Below the pieces are notes generated by a model that saw nothing but the letters and a program-made list of their open reading frames with translations, was not told the DNA's origin and ran no database searches. This document shows positions 1 to 8,018 of a DNA stretch of 64,000 bases, one piece after another. A program made the translations under genes and the position numbers. The stretch's first letter is position 1, and each line of letters opens with the position of its first letter. Source of the stretch: Duganella sp. 1411 (GTDB taxonomy: Bacteria; Pseudomonadota; Gammaproteobacteria; Burkholderiales; Burkholderiaceae_D); the NCBI RefSeq assembly GCF_017833525.1, contig NZ_JAFICD010000002.1:186001-250000 (forward strand), in the 5' to 3' direction.

Positions 1-416
1 GCCGGGCCATGCCCGGCGCCCCCCTCGGGCAGCGGCAACCGCTCGGGCAGCTCAAACAGATAGTCGTTGAAGAGGTCCGGCAGATAAGCGGCGCGGCCGC
101 CGCCCAGGCGCCGCCGCGCCACGTTGAACAGCGCGCTGGCGGGCGTGGCGCGCTCGCTGGAGCGCAGGTCGCCGAGGAACTCATACATCCGCCGCGAGCC
201 GAGCCAGGCCTTGCGCGCCGCCGTGTCGGGCAAGCCGGCGATGATGGCGCCGGCGACGGCGCCGCCGCACGTGGCCAGCAGCAGATCGGGCGCGCGGCCG
301 GCGTCGACGGCCGCCGCGTGCATGCCAAGGTAATAGCCGAAGCGGAAACCGCCGCCGGCCAGCACCATGCAGCGTTCATATTTGGGGTATCGCTCAGCTC
401 GCGTCATGCGTGACAT
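1..416 (-). CDS. Patatin-like phospholipase family protein, partial (runs off the left edge)
   Basis: The reading frame starts at ATG 416 (or 407) and continues beyond base 1, so only about 138 N-terminal residues are visible. It carries the glycine-rich oxyanion loop of patatins (VLAGGGFRFGYYLGMHAA). At the nucleophile elbow the usual GTSAG/GxSxG is replaced by ATCGG, so the expected serine is a cysteine (codon TGC near base 276). Family members hydrolyse acyl esters of phospholipids, but Ser-to-Cys makes classical activity uncertain. The gene is divergent from the ynbD-like gene and sits beside phospholipid-metabolism genes, consistent with a lipid-related role. The catalytic Asp region lies outside the window. 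Confidence 0.7.
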   Translation of the reverse strand, partial: MSRMTRAERYPKYERCMVLAGGGFRFGYYLGMHAAAVDAGRAPDLLLATCGGAVAGAIIAGLPDTAARKAWLGSRRMYEFLGDLRSSERATPASALFNVARRRLGGGRAAYLPDLFNDYLFELPERLPLPEGGAGHGP

Positions 417-457
417 AATGCATCAATTACATAGTTATTAACAAGGACACTTCAGCA

Positions 458-1717
458 ATGTATCGCCAGCCCGCCCCCGGCACGTGCGCGCGCGATCAGC
501 CGTCAGGCGCCGGAACGGCCGCGCGCGACGGCGTGGCGGCCGGCGATCGCTGGATGCGCTTGGCGCTCAACGCGGCGCTGTTCGGCATCTGCTATCCGGC
601 AACCAACTACCTCGGCCACTTGCGGGCGCAGCAATCCGACGGCGGCGCCGTGGCCATGGCTTGGGAAGCGGCCGTGCCCTTCGTGCCGTGGATGGTGGTG
701 CCGTACATGACCTCGGGCCTGTTGTTCGCGCTCAGTTTCCTGCTGGTGCGCGGACGCGGCGAACTGTCCGCGCTGGGCCGGCGCGTGGCCTTCGCCACCA
801 TCGTCGCCTGCCTGGTCTTCGCCGCCTTTCCGCTGCGCTTCGCGCTGACCCGGCCGACGGTGGACGCCGCCCTGCCCGCCTGGCTGTTCGCGCAATTGTC
901 GCTGGTGGACCGGCCCTACAACCAGCTGCCGTCGCTGCATGTGGCCTATTGCGTGATTTTCTGGCCGGCCCTGCGCACGGTCGCGCGCGCGGCGTGGCAA
1001 CGCGCGGCGCTGGCCGGCTGGCTGCTGCTGGTGGCCGTCAGCACGGTATTCACCTACCAGCACCACGCGCTCGATGTCGCCGCCGGAGCGCTGCTCGGCG
1101 CGCTCGCGATCCGCTTGCTGCCGGTGCCGTCCGCCGACGACACCCGCAAGCCCGTCAGCCTTTGCTACGCCGTACTCGCGGGCTTGGCGCTGCTGGCCTG
1201 GTTCGCGCTCGGCGGCGCATGGTGGCTTTACCTGTGCGCCAGCCTGCTGCTGGTGGCGCACGCCTATCGCAGCCGCTCGGCCGGCTTCCTGCGCAAACGC
1301 GGCGGCGGCCATCCTTTCTGGATCTGGCTGCTGTACGCGCCGTATCTGGCCGGCTACCGGCTGACGTGGCAACTGGTGCGGCTGCGCGAACGCGGCCGCC
1401 CGCCCTTCATCCACCACGGCGGCCGATTGTGGGTGGGCCGCCGCCTGACCGACGCCGAGGCCGCGCGCTTGCCGGCCGGGTGCGTCGTCATCGATCTGGC
1501 CAACGAGTTGAGCGAAACGCCGGCGCTGCGCGCGCACGACTACCGCCACTTCCCGCTGCTGGACCTGGACACGCCCACCCCGCAGTCGGCCCGCCCCATC
1601 GTCGAGGCCATCGCCGCCTGCGCGCGCGAAGGCCGTCCCGTCTACCTGCACTGCGCCATGGGCTACCGGCGCAGCCGCGAAATCGCCCAACTTTATCAGG
1701 AGTACAGCCAGCAATGA
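458..1717 (+). CDS. ynbD: YnbD-like PAP2 phosphatase / dual-specificity phosphatase membrane protein
   Basis: A 419-residue multi-span inner-membrane protein with two phosphatase modules. The central membrane part has PAP2-type motifs (PSLHVAYC near residue 160, then YQHHALDVAAG). The C-terminal soluble part carries a CX5R protein-tyrosine/dual-specificity phosphatase loop (HCAMGYRRS, near residue 402). This architecture matches E. coli YnbD. The stop overlaps the next start as ATGA at 1714-1717, so it is translationally coupled to the YnbA-like gene. By family it probably dephosphorylates a lipid phosphate or a phosphatidyl headgroup intermediate; the substrate is unknown. Confidence 0.8.
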   Translation: MYRQPAPGTCARDQPSGAGTAARDGVAAGDRWMRLALNAALFGICYPATNYLGHLRAQQSDGGAVAMAWEAAVPFVPWMVVPYMTSGLLFALSFLLVRGRGELSALGRRVAFATIVACLVFAAFPLRFALTRPTVDAALPAWLFAQLSLVDRPYNQLPSLHVAYCVIFWPALRTVARAAWQRAALAGWLLLVAVSTVFTYQHHALDVAAGALLGALAIRLLPVPSADDTRKPVSLCYAVLAGLALLAWFALGGAWWLYLCASLLLVAHAYRSRSAGFLRKRGGGHPFWIWLLYAPYLAGYRLTWQLVRLRERGRPPFIHHGGRLWVGRRLTDAEAARLPAGCVVIDLANELSETPALRAHDYRHFPLLDLDTPTPQSARPIVEAIAACAREGRPVYLHCAMGYRRSREIAQLYQEYSQQ

Positions 1718-2331
1718 GTTTTTCGATCTACCAGTTGAAACCACAATTCCAGCGCTTGCTGCAACCGCTGATGCGCGCGCTGGTGCGCCTGCGCGTCTCG
1801 CCCAACCAGATCACCGTGGCGACGATGCTGCTGTCGGTCGTCTACGGCGCGGCGCTGGCCTGGCAGCCGCGCTGTGCCGGGCTGTGGATCGGCCTGGCCG
1901 CCTTCCTGCTGCTGCGCATGGCGCTCAACGCCATCGACGGCATGCTGGCCAACGCCACCGGACAAAAGACCCGCCTCGGCACGCTGCTCAACGAGATTTG
2001 CGACCAGGTGTCCGACGCCGCGCTCTACCTGCCGTTCATGCTGGCGGCCGGCGTGGCGCCGGCGCTGGTGCTGCTGGCGGTGGTGGGCGGACTGCTGGCC
2101 GAGTTCGCGGGCGTGCTGGCGCTGAGCGTGGGCGCGGCGCGCCGTTTCGACGGTCCGATGGGCAAGAGCGACCGCGCCTTCTGGTTCGGCCTGCTCGGGC
2201 TGCTGATCGGCTTCGACGCCGCCGCGCCGCTGCTGCACGGCGTGGCGGCGCTGGTGGCCGTGCTGTCGGCGTGGACGGTCGTCAACCGGCTGCGGCAGGC
2301 GCTGCGGGCTTGCGCGCCAGCGACACCGTGA
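1714..2331 (+). CDS. ynbA: YnbA-like CDP-alcohol phosphatidyltransferase
   Basis: A 205-residue integral membrane protein of the CDP-alcohol phosphatidyltransferase family, which moves a phosphatidyl group from CDP-diacylglycerol to an alcohol. The start is fixed by the ATGA overlap with the YnbD-like gene. The signature region reads IDGMLANATGQKTRLG followed by NEICDQVSD. The usual D-G-x2-A-R-x8-G-x3-D-x3-D is altered: the Arg is Asn and the third acidic position is Asn. The second change occurs in YnbA-type proteins as I recall them; the first looks unusual. The 3' end overlaps the convergent YnbC-like gene by 50 bp. Confidence 0.8.
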   Translation: MSFSIYQLKPQFQRLLQPLMRALVRLRVSPNQITVATMLLSVVYGAALAWQPRCAGLWIGLAAFLLLRMALNAIDGMLANATGQKTRLGTLLNEICDQVSDAALYLPFMLAAGVAPALVLLAVVGGLLAEFAGVLALSVGAARRFDGPMGKSDRAFWFGLLGLLIGFDAAAPLLHGVAALVAVLSAWTVVNRLRQALRACAPATP

Positions 2332-4075
2332 AGATCCCCTCCAGCCCGATGCTGGTGGCGACCTTGCGGTAGCCGGCGCCGGCCACCAGCGCGTCCATCT
2401 CGGCCTGCGGACGCGGGCGCATCAGCCACGGCGTGCCGCGATGGCTGGTCAAGGTCAGCGCGATCATGTCCAGTTGCGGATGCCACGGCTGGCCGGTGTA
2501 GATCAAATAACCGCCGTCGCGCAGCACGCCGGCGATGCCTTGCAGGGACGCGGCCACCGGCGCGTTGTCGCTGAATAGCTCGTACAGGCCGGAGACCACC
2601 GCGATGTCGTACAGCCCCTCGGCGGCGCGGTAGCTGTCCGGGCTGAAAGCGTCGCGCAGCTGGTAGTCGACCTTGGCGTTCAGTTGCAGCTGCCCGGCCA
2701 GCGCGCGCGCCTGGTCGAGGTTGTGCTGGGTGAAGTCGCGCAACGTGACCTCGATGTTTTTGTCCTGGAAGCGCTTCACGGTCTCCAGCACGTAGCGGCC
2801 GGAGCCGGCGGCGACGTCGAGGATGCGCAGCGGCGCGTCGCCCTGGTGGGCGGCGATGCGCTGCTCGAGCAGCTGTTGCAACTGGCGTTTGCGCTGGCGG
2901 ATGCCACGCCAGCCGACGGCGTCGAGGTAGCCCCGGTCCATGATCTTGCCGAACACGAAACGGCCGCCCTCCTGGTTGCGGTAGACGTAGTCGAGCGAGG
3001 CGCCCGAATCGAAACCGTGCCGCAGGCCGATCTTCATGCCGTCGCTGACCGGTCCCATCATCCCGAGCATCACGCGCTGCAGGCCGAACCACGCCTTGGT
3101 CAGCGCGCCGCAGCTTTCGCCGGCCTGGAGCGCGGCATAGCGGCGTGCGCTGTGGCTGTCACGGTCGGCAGCCAGGTAGTGCGACGCGGCGGTCGGCGCG
3201 CGCGCGTAGCAGTCCTCGACGAAGCGCCGGCTTTCATCCAGCGCCACCGACGTGTCCTGCTCGTAGAACAGCGCGTGGAAGGCGTCGGGCAGGCGCACGT
3301 AGCGCTTCAGCGGCGAACTCAACCGCTCGTAGAAGCGTTGCTGCGGGCCCTCCTTCACGACGAAATCCTTGCCGGCGGCCAGCATCAGCACCGGCGTATC
3401 GATGGCGGCGGCGTCCTCGACGATGCGTTTGGCCGTGTCCGCCAAGCCCAGCAGCACGCGGGCCGAGATCGCCTTGGCGATCAGCGGATCGGCGGCGTAG
3501 GCGGCCGCTTCCTGCGGCGAATGGGTCAGCATGCCCGGCCGGATGTAGCTGGTGACGAACAGTTCCGGCTTGAAGCGGCGCGCGAAACGCAGCGCCGGCT
3601 TGGCCAGCGGCACGTACAGTTTGATCTCGAACGCGGCCGCCGCCATGATGACGCCGCGCACGCGCGGGGCGTAATCGTGCAGCCAGGTCGCCGCGATCAC
3701 CGCGCCGACGCTGTTGGCCACGACCAAGATGTTCTCGATGTCGATGCCGTGGGTGGCGACGATGTGGCGGATGAAGGCGTCGAAGTCGGCGACCAGCGTG
3801 TCGAAGCCGGGGGCGTCGCCGCGCTCGCCGGGCGAATGGCCGTGGCCGCGCGCGTCCCAGGCGAACGCCCAGTCCCCCGTGAAGCCGAACTGCTCGACCA
3901 GCGGCCAGACGCGGCCGGAATGCTCGTGGCCGCGGTGCAGGAACACCAGCGCCCGGCGCGGGCTGTCGTGGCGCGGGGCGGCCGGTTGCCATGTCCGGTA
4001 AAACAGCCGGGTGCCGTCATCGCAAGCGAAACCGGACTCGCTCGCGTTCCATGCCAATGAACGTTCAGCTTTCAT
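2282..4075 (-). CDS. ynbC: YnbC-like bifunctional alpha/beta hydrolase / SAM-dependent methyltransferase
   Basis: A 597-residue two-domain protein. The N-terminal half is a serine hydrolase of the monoglyceride-lipase/lysophospholipase type, with ARGHGHSPG and a nucleophile elbow VVANSVGAV (Ser122). The C-terminal half is a class I methyltransferase with motif I ILDVAAGSGRYV. The chosen ATG at 4075 overlaps the YnbB stop (ATGA), so the two are coupled. E. coli YnbC has the same fusion. With YnbA, B and D it is expected to act on a phospholipid or its headgroup; the methyl acceptor is unknown. Confidence 0.8.
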   Translation of the reverse strand: MKAERSLAWNASESGFACDDGTRLFYRTWQPAAPRHDSPRRALVFLHRGHEHSGRVWPLVEQFGFTGDWAFAWDARGHGHSPGERGDAPGFDTLVADFDAFIRHIVATHGIDIENILVVANSVGAVIAATWLHDYAPRVRGVIMAAAAFEIKLYVPLAKPALRFARRFKPELFVTSYIRPGMLTHSPQEAAAYAADPLIAKAISARVLLGLADTAKRIVEDAAAIDTPVLMLAAGKDFVVKEGPQQRFYERLSSPLKRYVRLPDAFHALFYEQDTSVALDESRRFVEDCYARAPTAASHYLAADRDSHSARRYAALQAGESCGALTKAWFGLQRVMLGMMGPVSDGMKIGLRHGFDSGASLDYVYRNQEGGRFVFGKIMDRGYLDAVGWRGIRQRKRQLQQLLEQRIAAHQGDAPLRILDVAAGSGRYVLETVKRFQDKNIEVTLRDFTQHNLDQARALAGQLQLNAKVDYQLRDAFSPDSYRAAEGLYDIAVVSGLYELFSDNAPVAASLQGIAGVLRDGGYLIYTGQPWHPQLDMIALTLTSHRGTPWLMRPRPQAEMDALVAGAGYRKVATSIGLEGIFTVSLARKPAAPAAAG

Positions 4076-4971
4076 GGGTGACTTTCGTTGAGGTGGGTGA
4101 TCAGGAAGTACAACAGGGGCGCGGTGACCACCAGGCTGTCCACGCGGTCGAGGATGCCGCCGTGGCCCGGTATCAGCTGGGAAAAATCCTTCACGCCATA
4201 CGCGCGCTTGGCGGCCGAAAACATCATGTCGCCGCAAAAACCGCCGACCGCCAGCAGCACGGCGTACAGCGCCAGGTGGCGCGCGTCGGCCAATTGCAGG
4301 TAGCGTCCCAGCGCCAGCGACAGCACAAGGGTGACGGCCACGCCGCCGGCCAGCCCCTGCCATGTCTTGTTCGGGCTGATGCCGGGTGCGATGCGGTGCC
4401 GGCCGAAGACCGTGCCACTGATAAATTGGGCGACGTCGTTGAGCGCCGTCAGCGCGTACAGGTAAAACAGCCACGACAGGCGTTGGCGGGCATCCAGCGG
4501 CAAGGTATCGTAGTGGATCAGGAAACCGCAGCTGTAGCACAAGGTCAGCCACAACAGCCAGGCCAGCATGTGGGGCGCGCGGTGGCGCCAATACAGCAGC
4601 GCCTGGATCGCCAGCGCCAACGGCATCAGCACGTCGAAGGCGCGGGGCCGCAAATAGGTCGCCATGATGACGGCGGCCAGCACGATGGCCGCCAGCGCGC
4701 CGAAGCGCGGTCCGCCGAACGGCATCAGCTCGCGCAGGGCCAGCACGCCGATGGTCAGCACCAGCAGCACGGTGCCGACCGGATGCAGCAGCAGGCTCAG
4801 CGTCAGCACGGGAAAGATCAACCACCAGGAATTGACCTGCAACCGCAGCTGGCTTTGCGGTCTGGCGCGCAGGGTCCAACCGACACTGAGCGAGGCCATA
4901 CCCAGCAGCAGGTACAGCATCGCCAGCGAGATCAGCATCTCCGTGCCGAGCGAGGCCAATATAAATTGCAT
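4072..4971 (-). CDS. ynbB: YnbB-like CDP-diglyceride synthase (CdsA family)
   Basis: A 299-residue polytopic membrane protein. It has the CdsA signature near the C-terminus (SAAKRAYGVKDF, then PGHGGILDRVDS) and the preceding SGTVFGRHRIAPGISPNKTW segment. Family members make CDP-diacylglycerol from phosphatidic acid and CTP, the donor used by the YnbA-like enzyme encoded convergently. It is a paralogue type distinct from the housekeeping cdsA, which usually sits with dxr and rseP. First gene of the leftward ynbB-ynbC pair. Confidence 0.8.
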   Translation of the reverse strand: MQFILASLGTEMLISLAMLYLLLGMASLSVGWTLRARPQSQLRLQVNSWWLIFPVLTLSLLLHPVGTVLLVLTIGVLALRELMPFGGPRFGALAAIVLAAVIMATYLRPRAFDVLMPLALAIQALLYWRHRAPHMLAWLLWLTLCYSCGFLIHYDTLPLDARQRLSWLFYLYALTALNDVAQFISGTVFGRHRIAPGISPNKTWQGLAGGVAVTLVLSLALGRYLQLADARHLALYAVLLAVGGFCGDMMFSAAKRAYGVKDFSQLIPGHGGILDRVDSLVVTAPLLYFLITHLNESHP

Positions 4972-5007
4972 AATTACCTCAGTTAATGAGTTTGCAATTA
5001 TATGCCT

Positions 5008-5035
5008 AAAAAAAAGCCCGCTACGAGAGCGGGCT
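5008..5035 (-). terminator. Rho-independent terminator (leftward)
   Basis: Eight-base stem AGCCCGCT/AGCGGGCT (5015-5022 and 5028-5035) with a five-base loop. On the minus strand it is followed by a run of eight T (the A run at 5008-5015). Confidence 0.8.
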
Positions 5036-5085
5036 AAATCTATTTCCTTGGAGGAGAATAGAGGAGACAGAAGAATGATGCCTGA
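5008..5085 (-). ncRNA. Candidate small RNA with CUCCUC motifs and an intrinsic terminator
   Basis: The gap between the ynbB-like start and the prc stop has no plausible ORF. Read leftward it shows a TATATA-like -10 (about 5091-5098), two anti-Shine-Dalgarno motifs (complements of GGAGGAG at 5050-5056 and GAGGAG at 5061-5066) and a strong intrinsic terminator at 5008-5035. CU-rich motifs before a Rho-independent terminator are typical of Hfq-dependent sRNAs that pair with ribosome-binding sites. The exact 5' end is a guess. Alternatively this is only the terminator of the upstream prc gene. Confidence 0.4.
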
Positions 5086-5180
5086 GGGTCCTATATATAT
5101 CCAATTTATCTTCAGAATGGTGGATATTCACCAAAGGCATAACATGTATCCATACAGCAATAATCAGACAGCTACCGCTC

Positions 5181-5232
5181 CACGTAGGGCGGATTAGGCG
5201 GCACGCCGTAATCCGCCAAAGCGCCGCCAGCG
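5181..5232. repeat. REP-like palindrome copy 1
   Basis: Inverted repeat beginning CACGTAGGGCGGATTA, with the complementary arm CCGTAATCCGCC. The same family recurs near 10122, 11813, 16846, 44540 and 53249, always between genes or at gene ends. Confidence 0.85.
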
Positions 5233-5250
5233 GCCCACAAGGATCAGCCC

Positions 5251-5281
5251 GTGTAGAAATGGTGGACCTGACCCCGGAGTT
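5251..5281 (-). repeat. 31-bp stop-codon-linked repeat, copy 1
   Basis: A 31-bp sequence (minus-strand core GGGGTCAGGTCCACCATTTC) that overlaps the last two bases of the prc stop codon. Copies at 24071-24101 (31/31 identical) and 24188-24217 (30/30) also lie 4-5 bases after stop codons, in the same orientation relative to the gene. Confidence 0.85.
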
Positions 5282-7535
5282 ACTTCAGGTCCGCCGCGTA
5301 CGGCAGCACGCGCGATGCCATGCGCGTGTCGGTCTTGAGCAAGCTGACCTCGTCCGACAGGATGTGCACCGCTTCGTTCAGCAGCACGTCCTTGGCCGCC
5401 TTGGCCGCTTTTTCCGCTTCCAGCTCGGCCGCCAGCGAGCGCTCGGCGCCCTGCAGGCCGTCGTCGCTGCGCAGCGCGCCCTTGACCGCCGCCACCTTCG
5501 GCACCGTCGCCGCCTTGCCGCTGGCCGGCTTGGCCGAGATCGCCTTGTTCAGCGCGTCCCGCGGGTCCGGCACCAGGATCGGGTCGTCCGCGCCCGGCGT
5601 GTTGGCCAGCAGGCGCGCCTCGCGCAGCTTGGCGCGCGCTTCCTGCTGCTCGCGCTCCTTGCGGCGCACCGTTTCGTTCAGCGAAATCGAGTTCTCCTTG
5701 CGCTGCTTCTTGACCAGCGCGATGTCCTCGGCCAGGTACTGGAAGTCCTTGTCCTTGGCCACGCGCGCGTCATGCTTTTTGTCGAGCATCGGCACGATTT
5801 CCTTGAGCTCGCCGGCCGGGATGTAGATCGCCGGCTTGATCGAGGTCCATGGCAAGGCGTTGTCGTAGCTCGACTCGCCGAAGCTGTCGGAATCGGACAT
5901 CGTCGGCAGCTTGATGTCCGGCGTGACCCCGCGCAGCTGCGTGGTGCCGCCGTTGATGCGGAAGAATTGCGCCACCGTGAACTTCAACTCGCCGAACTTG
6001 ATCTTTTCGCTCTGCGAGAAGCGGTCCAGGCCGAACAGCGTCTGCACCGTGCCCTTGCCGAAGCTGGGCTCGCCGATGATGATGCCGCGGCCGTAGTCCT
6101 GGATCGCCGCCGCGAAGATCTCCGACGCCGAGGCCGAGCCACGGTTGATCAGCACGCCCATCGGGCCGTCCCACGCCATGCCGGCGTTGGTGTCGTTTTC
6201 CACCTCGATCTTGTTGTCGGCGCTGCGCTGCTGCACCACCGGCCCCTTGTCGATAAACAGGCCGGTGAGCTCGACCGCCTCGTTGAGCGAGCCGCCGCCG
6301 TTGTTGCGCAGGTCGATCAGCACGTTGTCGACCTTTTCCTTCTTCAGCTCGCCCAGCAGGCGGGCCACGTCGCGCGTGGCGCTCTTGAAGTCCTTGTCGC
6401 CCTTGCGGCGCGCGTCGAAGTCCTGGTAGAACGTCGGCAGCGAGATCACGCCGACGCGGCGCTTGGCGTTGCCGTCCTTGACCTCGTAGATGGTCTTCTT
6501 GGCCGACTGCTCTTCCATGCTGATCTTCTGGCGCACCAGCGACACGAACGCGTGCTTGCCGTCCGGGCCGGCGTCGGCCGGGATGATCTCGAGCTTGACG
6601 GTCGAATCCTTGGGACCGCGGATCAGCGCGACGACGTCGTCCAGGCGCCAGCCGAGCACCTCGGTCAGCGGCGCCTTGTCGTCCTTGCCGACGGCGACGA
6701 TCTTGTCGCCCACCTTGATCTTGCCCGACAGGCCGGCCGGGCTGCCCGGCACCACTTCGCGCACCACCGTGTAGTCGTCGCGGCTTTGCAGCACGCAGCC
6801 GATGCCCTCGAGCGACAGGCGCATGGCGATGTCGAAGTTCTCGGCCGCGCGCGGGCCCAGGTAGTTGGTGTGCGGCTCGATCGACATCGCGTAGGCGTTC
6901 ATGAAGATCTGGAACACGTCCTCGTTGGTCGGCTTGCGCGACGGGATCAGGTAGTTCTCATAGCGCTTGTCGAGCGTCTCGCGGATGCTCTTGTCGTCCT
7001 TGCCGGCCAGCTTGAGGCGCAGCCATTCGTTCTTGACGCGCTTGCGCCACAGGTCCTTGACCTCGGCGTCGCTCTTGGTCCACTCGGCCTTTTCGCGGTC
7101 GTACTGGTAGCTCTCGTCGGAGTTGAACTCGAACTTGCTGGTCTTGACCAGCTCGCGCGCGTAGGCGATGCGCTCGCCCAGGCGCTGCTGGTACAGGTTG
7201 AAGATGGCGAACGGCACGCTGAGGTTTTCGCCGTTGATGGCGTCGTCGAGGCGGGTGCGCACGATCGCGTACTGGTCGATGTCGGCCTGGGTGAAGAACA
7301 GTTTTTCCGAATCGAGCGACTTGAAGTAACGGTCGAAGATCTTTTCGGACATGGCGTCGTCCAGCGGCACGGCCTTGTAATGTAACCTGCCCAGCACGCG
7401 CGAGGCCCAGACGGCCGCCTGGGCCTGGCCCACCTGGGGCTTGAGTGGGGTCTCTGCCGCTTTTTCCGGCGCGGCTGCGCCGGCCTGGACTGACAGGGCC
7501 GCTAACACGGCCACCAACAGCATTTGCTTCTTCAT
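5280..7535 (-). CDS. prc: Tail-specific periplasmic protease (Prc/Tsp, S41A)
   Basis: A 751-residue secreted protease. The start at 7535 (MKKQMLLVAVLAALSVQAGA) gives a clean Sec signal peptide and has GGAG eight bases upstream. In order: N-terminal Tsp domain, PDZ domain (GIGCVLQSRDDYTVV, then GSPAGLSGKIKVGDKI), S41 peptidase core with the nucleophile segment GSASASEIFAAA and the catalytic Lys segment PSFGKGTVQ, then the C-terminal Tsp domain. The enzyme degrades misfolded or tagged envelope proteins and processes envelope proteins from their C-termini. It is longer than typical CtpA (about 450 aa) and close to E. coli Prc (682 aa). Monocistronic. Confidence 0.95.
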   Translation of the reverse strand: MKKQMLLVAVLAALSVQAGAAAPEKAAETPLKPQVGQAQAAVWASRVLGRLHYKAVPLDDAMSEKIFDRYFKSLDSEKLFFTQADIDQYAIVRTRLDDAINGENLSVPFAIFNLYQQRLGERIAYARELVKTSKFEFNSDESYQYDREKAEWTKSDAEVKDLWRKRVKNEWLRLKLAGKDDKSIRETLDKRYENYLIPSRKPTNEDVFQIFMNAYAMSIEPHTNYLGPRAAENFDIAMRLSLEGIGCVLQSRDDYTVVREVVPGSPAGLSGKIKVGDKIVAVGKDDKAPLTEVLGWRLDDVVALIRGPKDSTVKLEIIPADAGPDGKHAFVSLVRQKISMEEQSAKKTIYEVKDGNAKRRVGVISLPTFYQDFDARRKGDKDFKSATRDVARLLGELKKEKVDNVLIDLRNNGGGSLNEAVELTGLFIDKGPVVQQRSADNKIEVENDTNAGMAWDGPMGVLINRGSASASEIFAAAIQDYGRGIIIGEPSFGKGTVQTLFGLDRFSQSEKIKFGELKFTVAQFFRINGGTTQLRGVTPDIKLPTMSDSDSFGESSYDNALPWTSIKPAIYIPAGELKEIVPMLDKKHDARVAKDKDFQYLAEDIALVKKQRKENSISLNETVRRKEREQQEARAKLREARLLANTPGADDPILVPDPRDALNKAISAKPASGKAATVPKVAAVKGALRSDDGLQGAERSLAAELEAEKAAKAAKDVLLNEAVHILSDEVSLLKTDTRMASRVLPYAADLK

Positions 7536-8018
7536 CGGCTTAACTCCGGAACGTAATAATCTATTTATCGGTGACGCAATTCGGTAATGCGGTCGCGCGG
7601 GTGCTGCAAAACGCACGATTTTATTCTACAGGATAGCAGCCGCGGCGCGGCATCGTGACATCCGAGTTTCCCCGCCCAAGCTTAAGAGTAACTGAAAATC
7701 GATTTCCACCCGACAATAACCACGGGGCGCGCTGCCGCGCCGGCGTTGCGTGCATTGCAAATATTCTATTTAAGTCATTGTTTTGCAAAAGGAAAAATCT
7801 GGCGGAACGCAAATTTATATTGCTTTGCAGCAAAATTCTGCTATCATTCTGTCCAGCACATTTTGTTTATCGGCGCGCCCTGTTTTCCCCGGCGCCGCCC
7901 GCACGCCTCCAACTGGTGAGGCGCTTTAGTTCGACGCCGTCTCACGCAGGCGCTCCTCCGGAGCATGCCCGCTTCCGGGCGCCTATATAACACAGCAAGA
8001 CTTTTTCTCTAGAGATCC
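7536..8018. other. Intergenic region between prc and the chemoreceptor gene
   Basis: About 480 bp with AT-rich stretches, holding the divergent promoters of prc and the chemoreceptor gene. A plausible rightward promoter is TTGCTT (7820-7825), 16-bp spacer, TATCAT (7842-7847). No ORF with coding character and no terminator was seen. Confidence 0.5.

Noticed and set aside
5259..7385. A 708-codon rightward open frame opposite the prc gene
   Set aside because: It is composed mostly of Arg/Leu/Val/His-rich low-complexity residues with no motifs, the usual shadow of a high-GC gene; the opposite strand encodes clear Tsp motifs.
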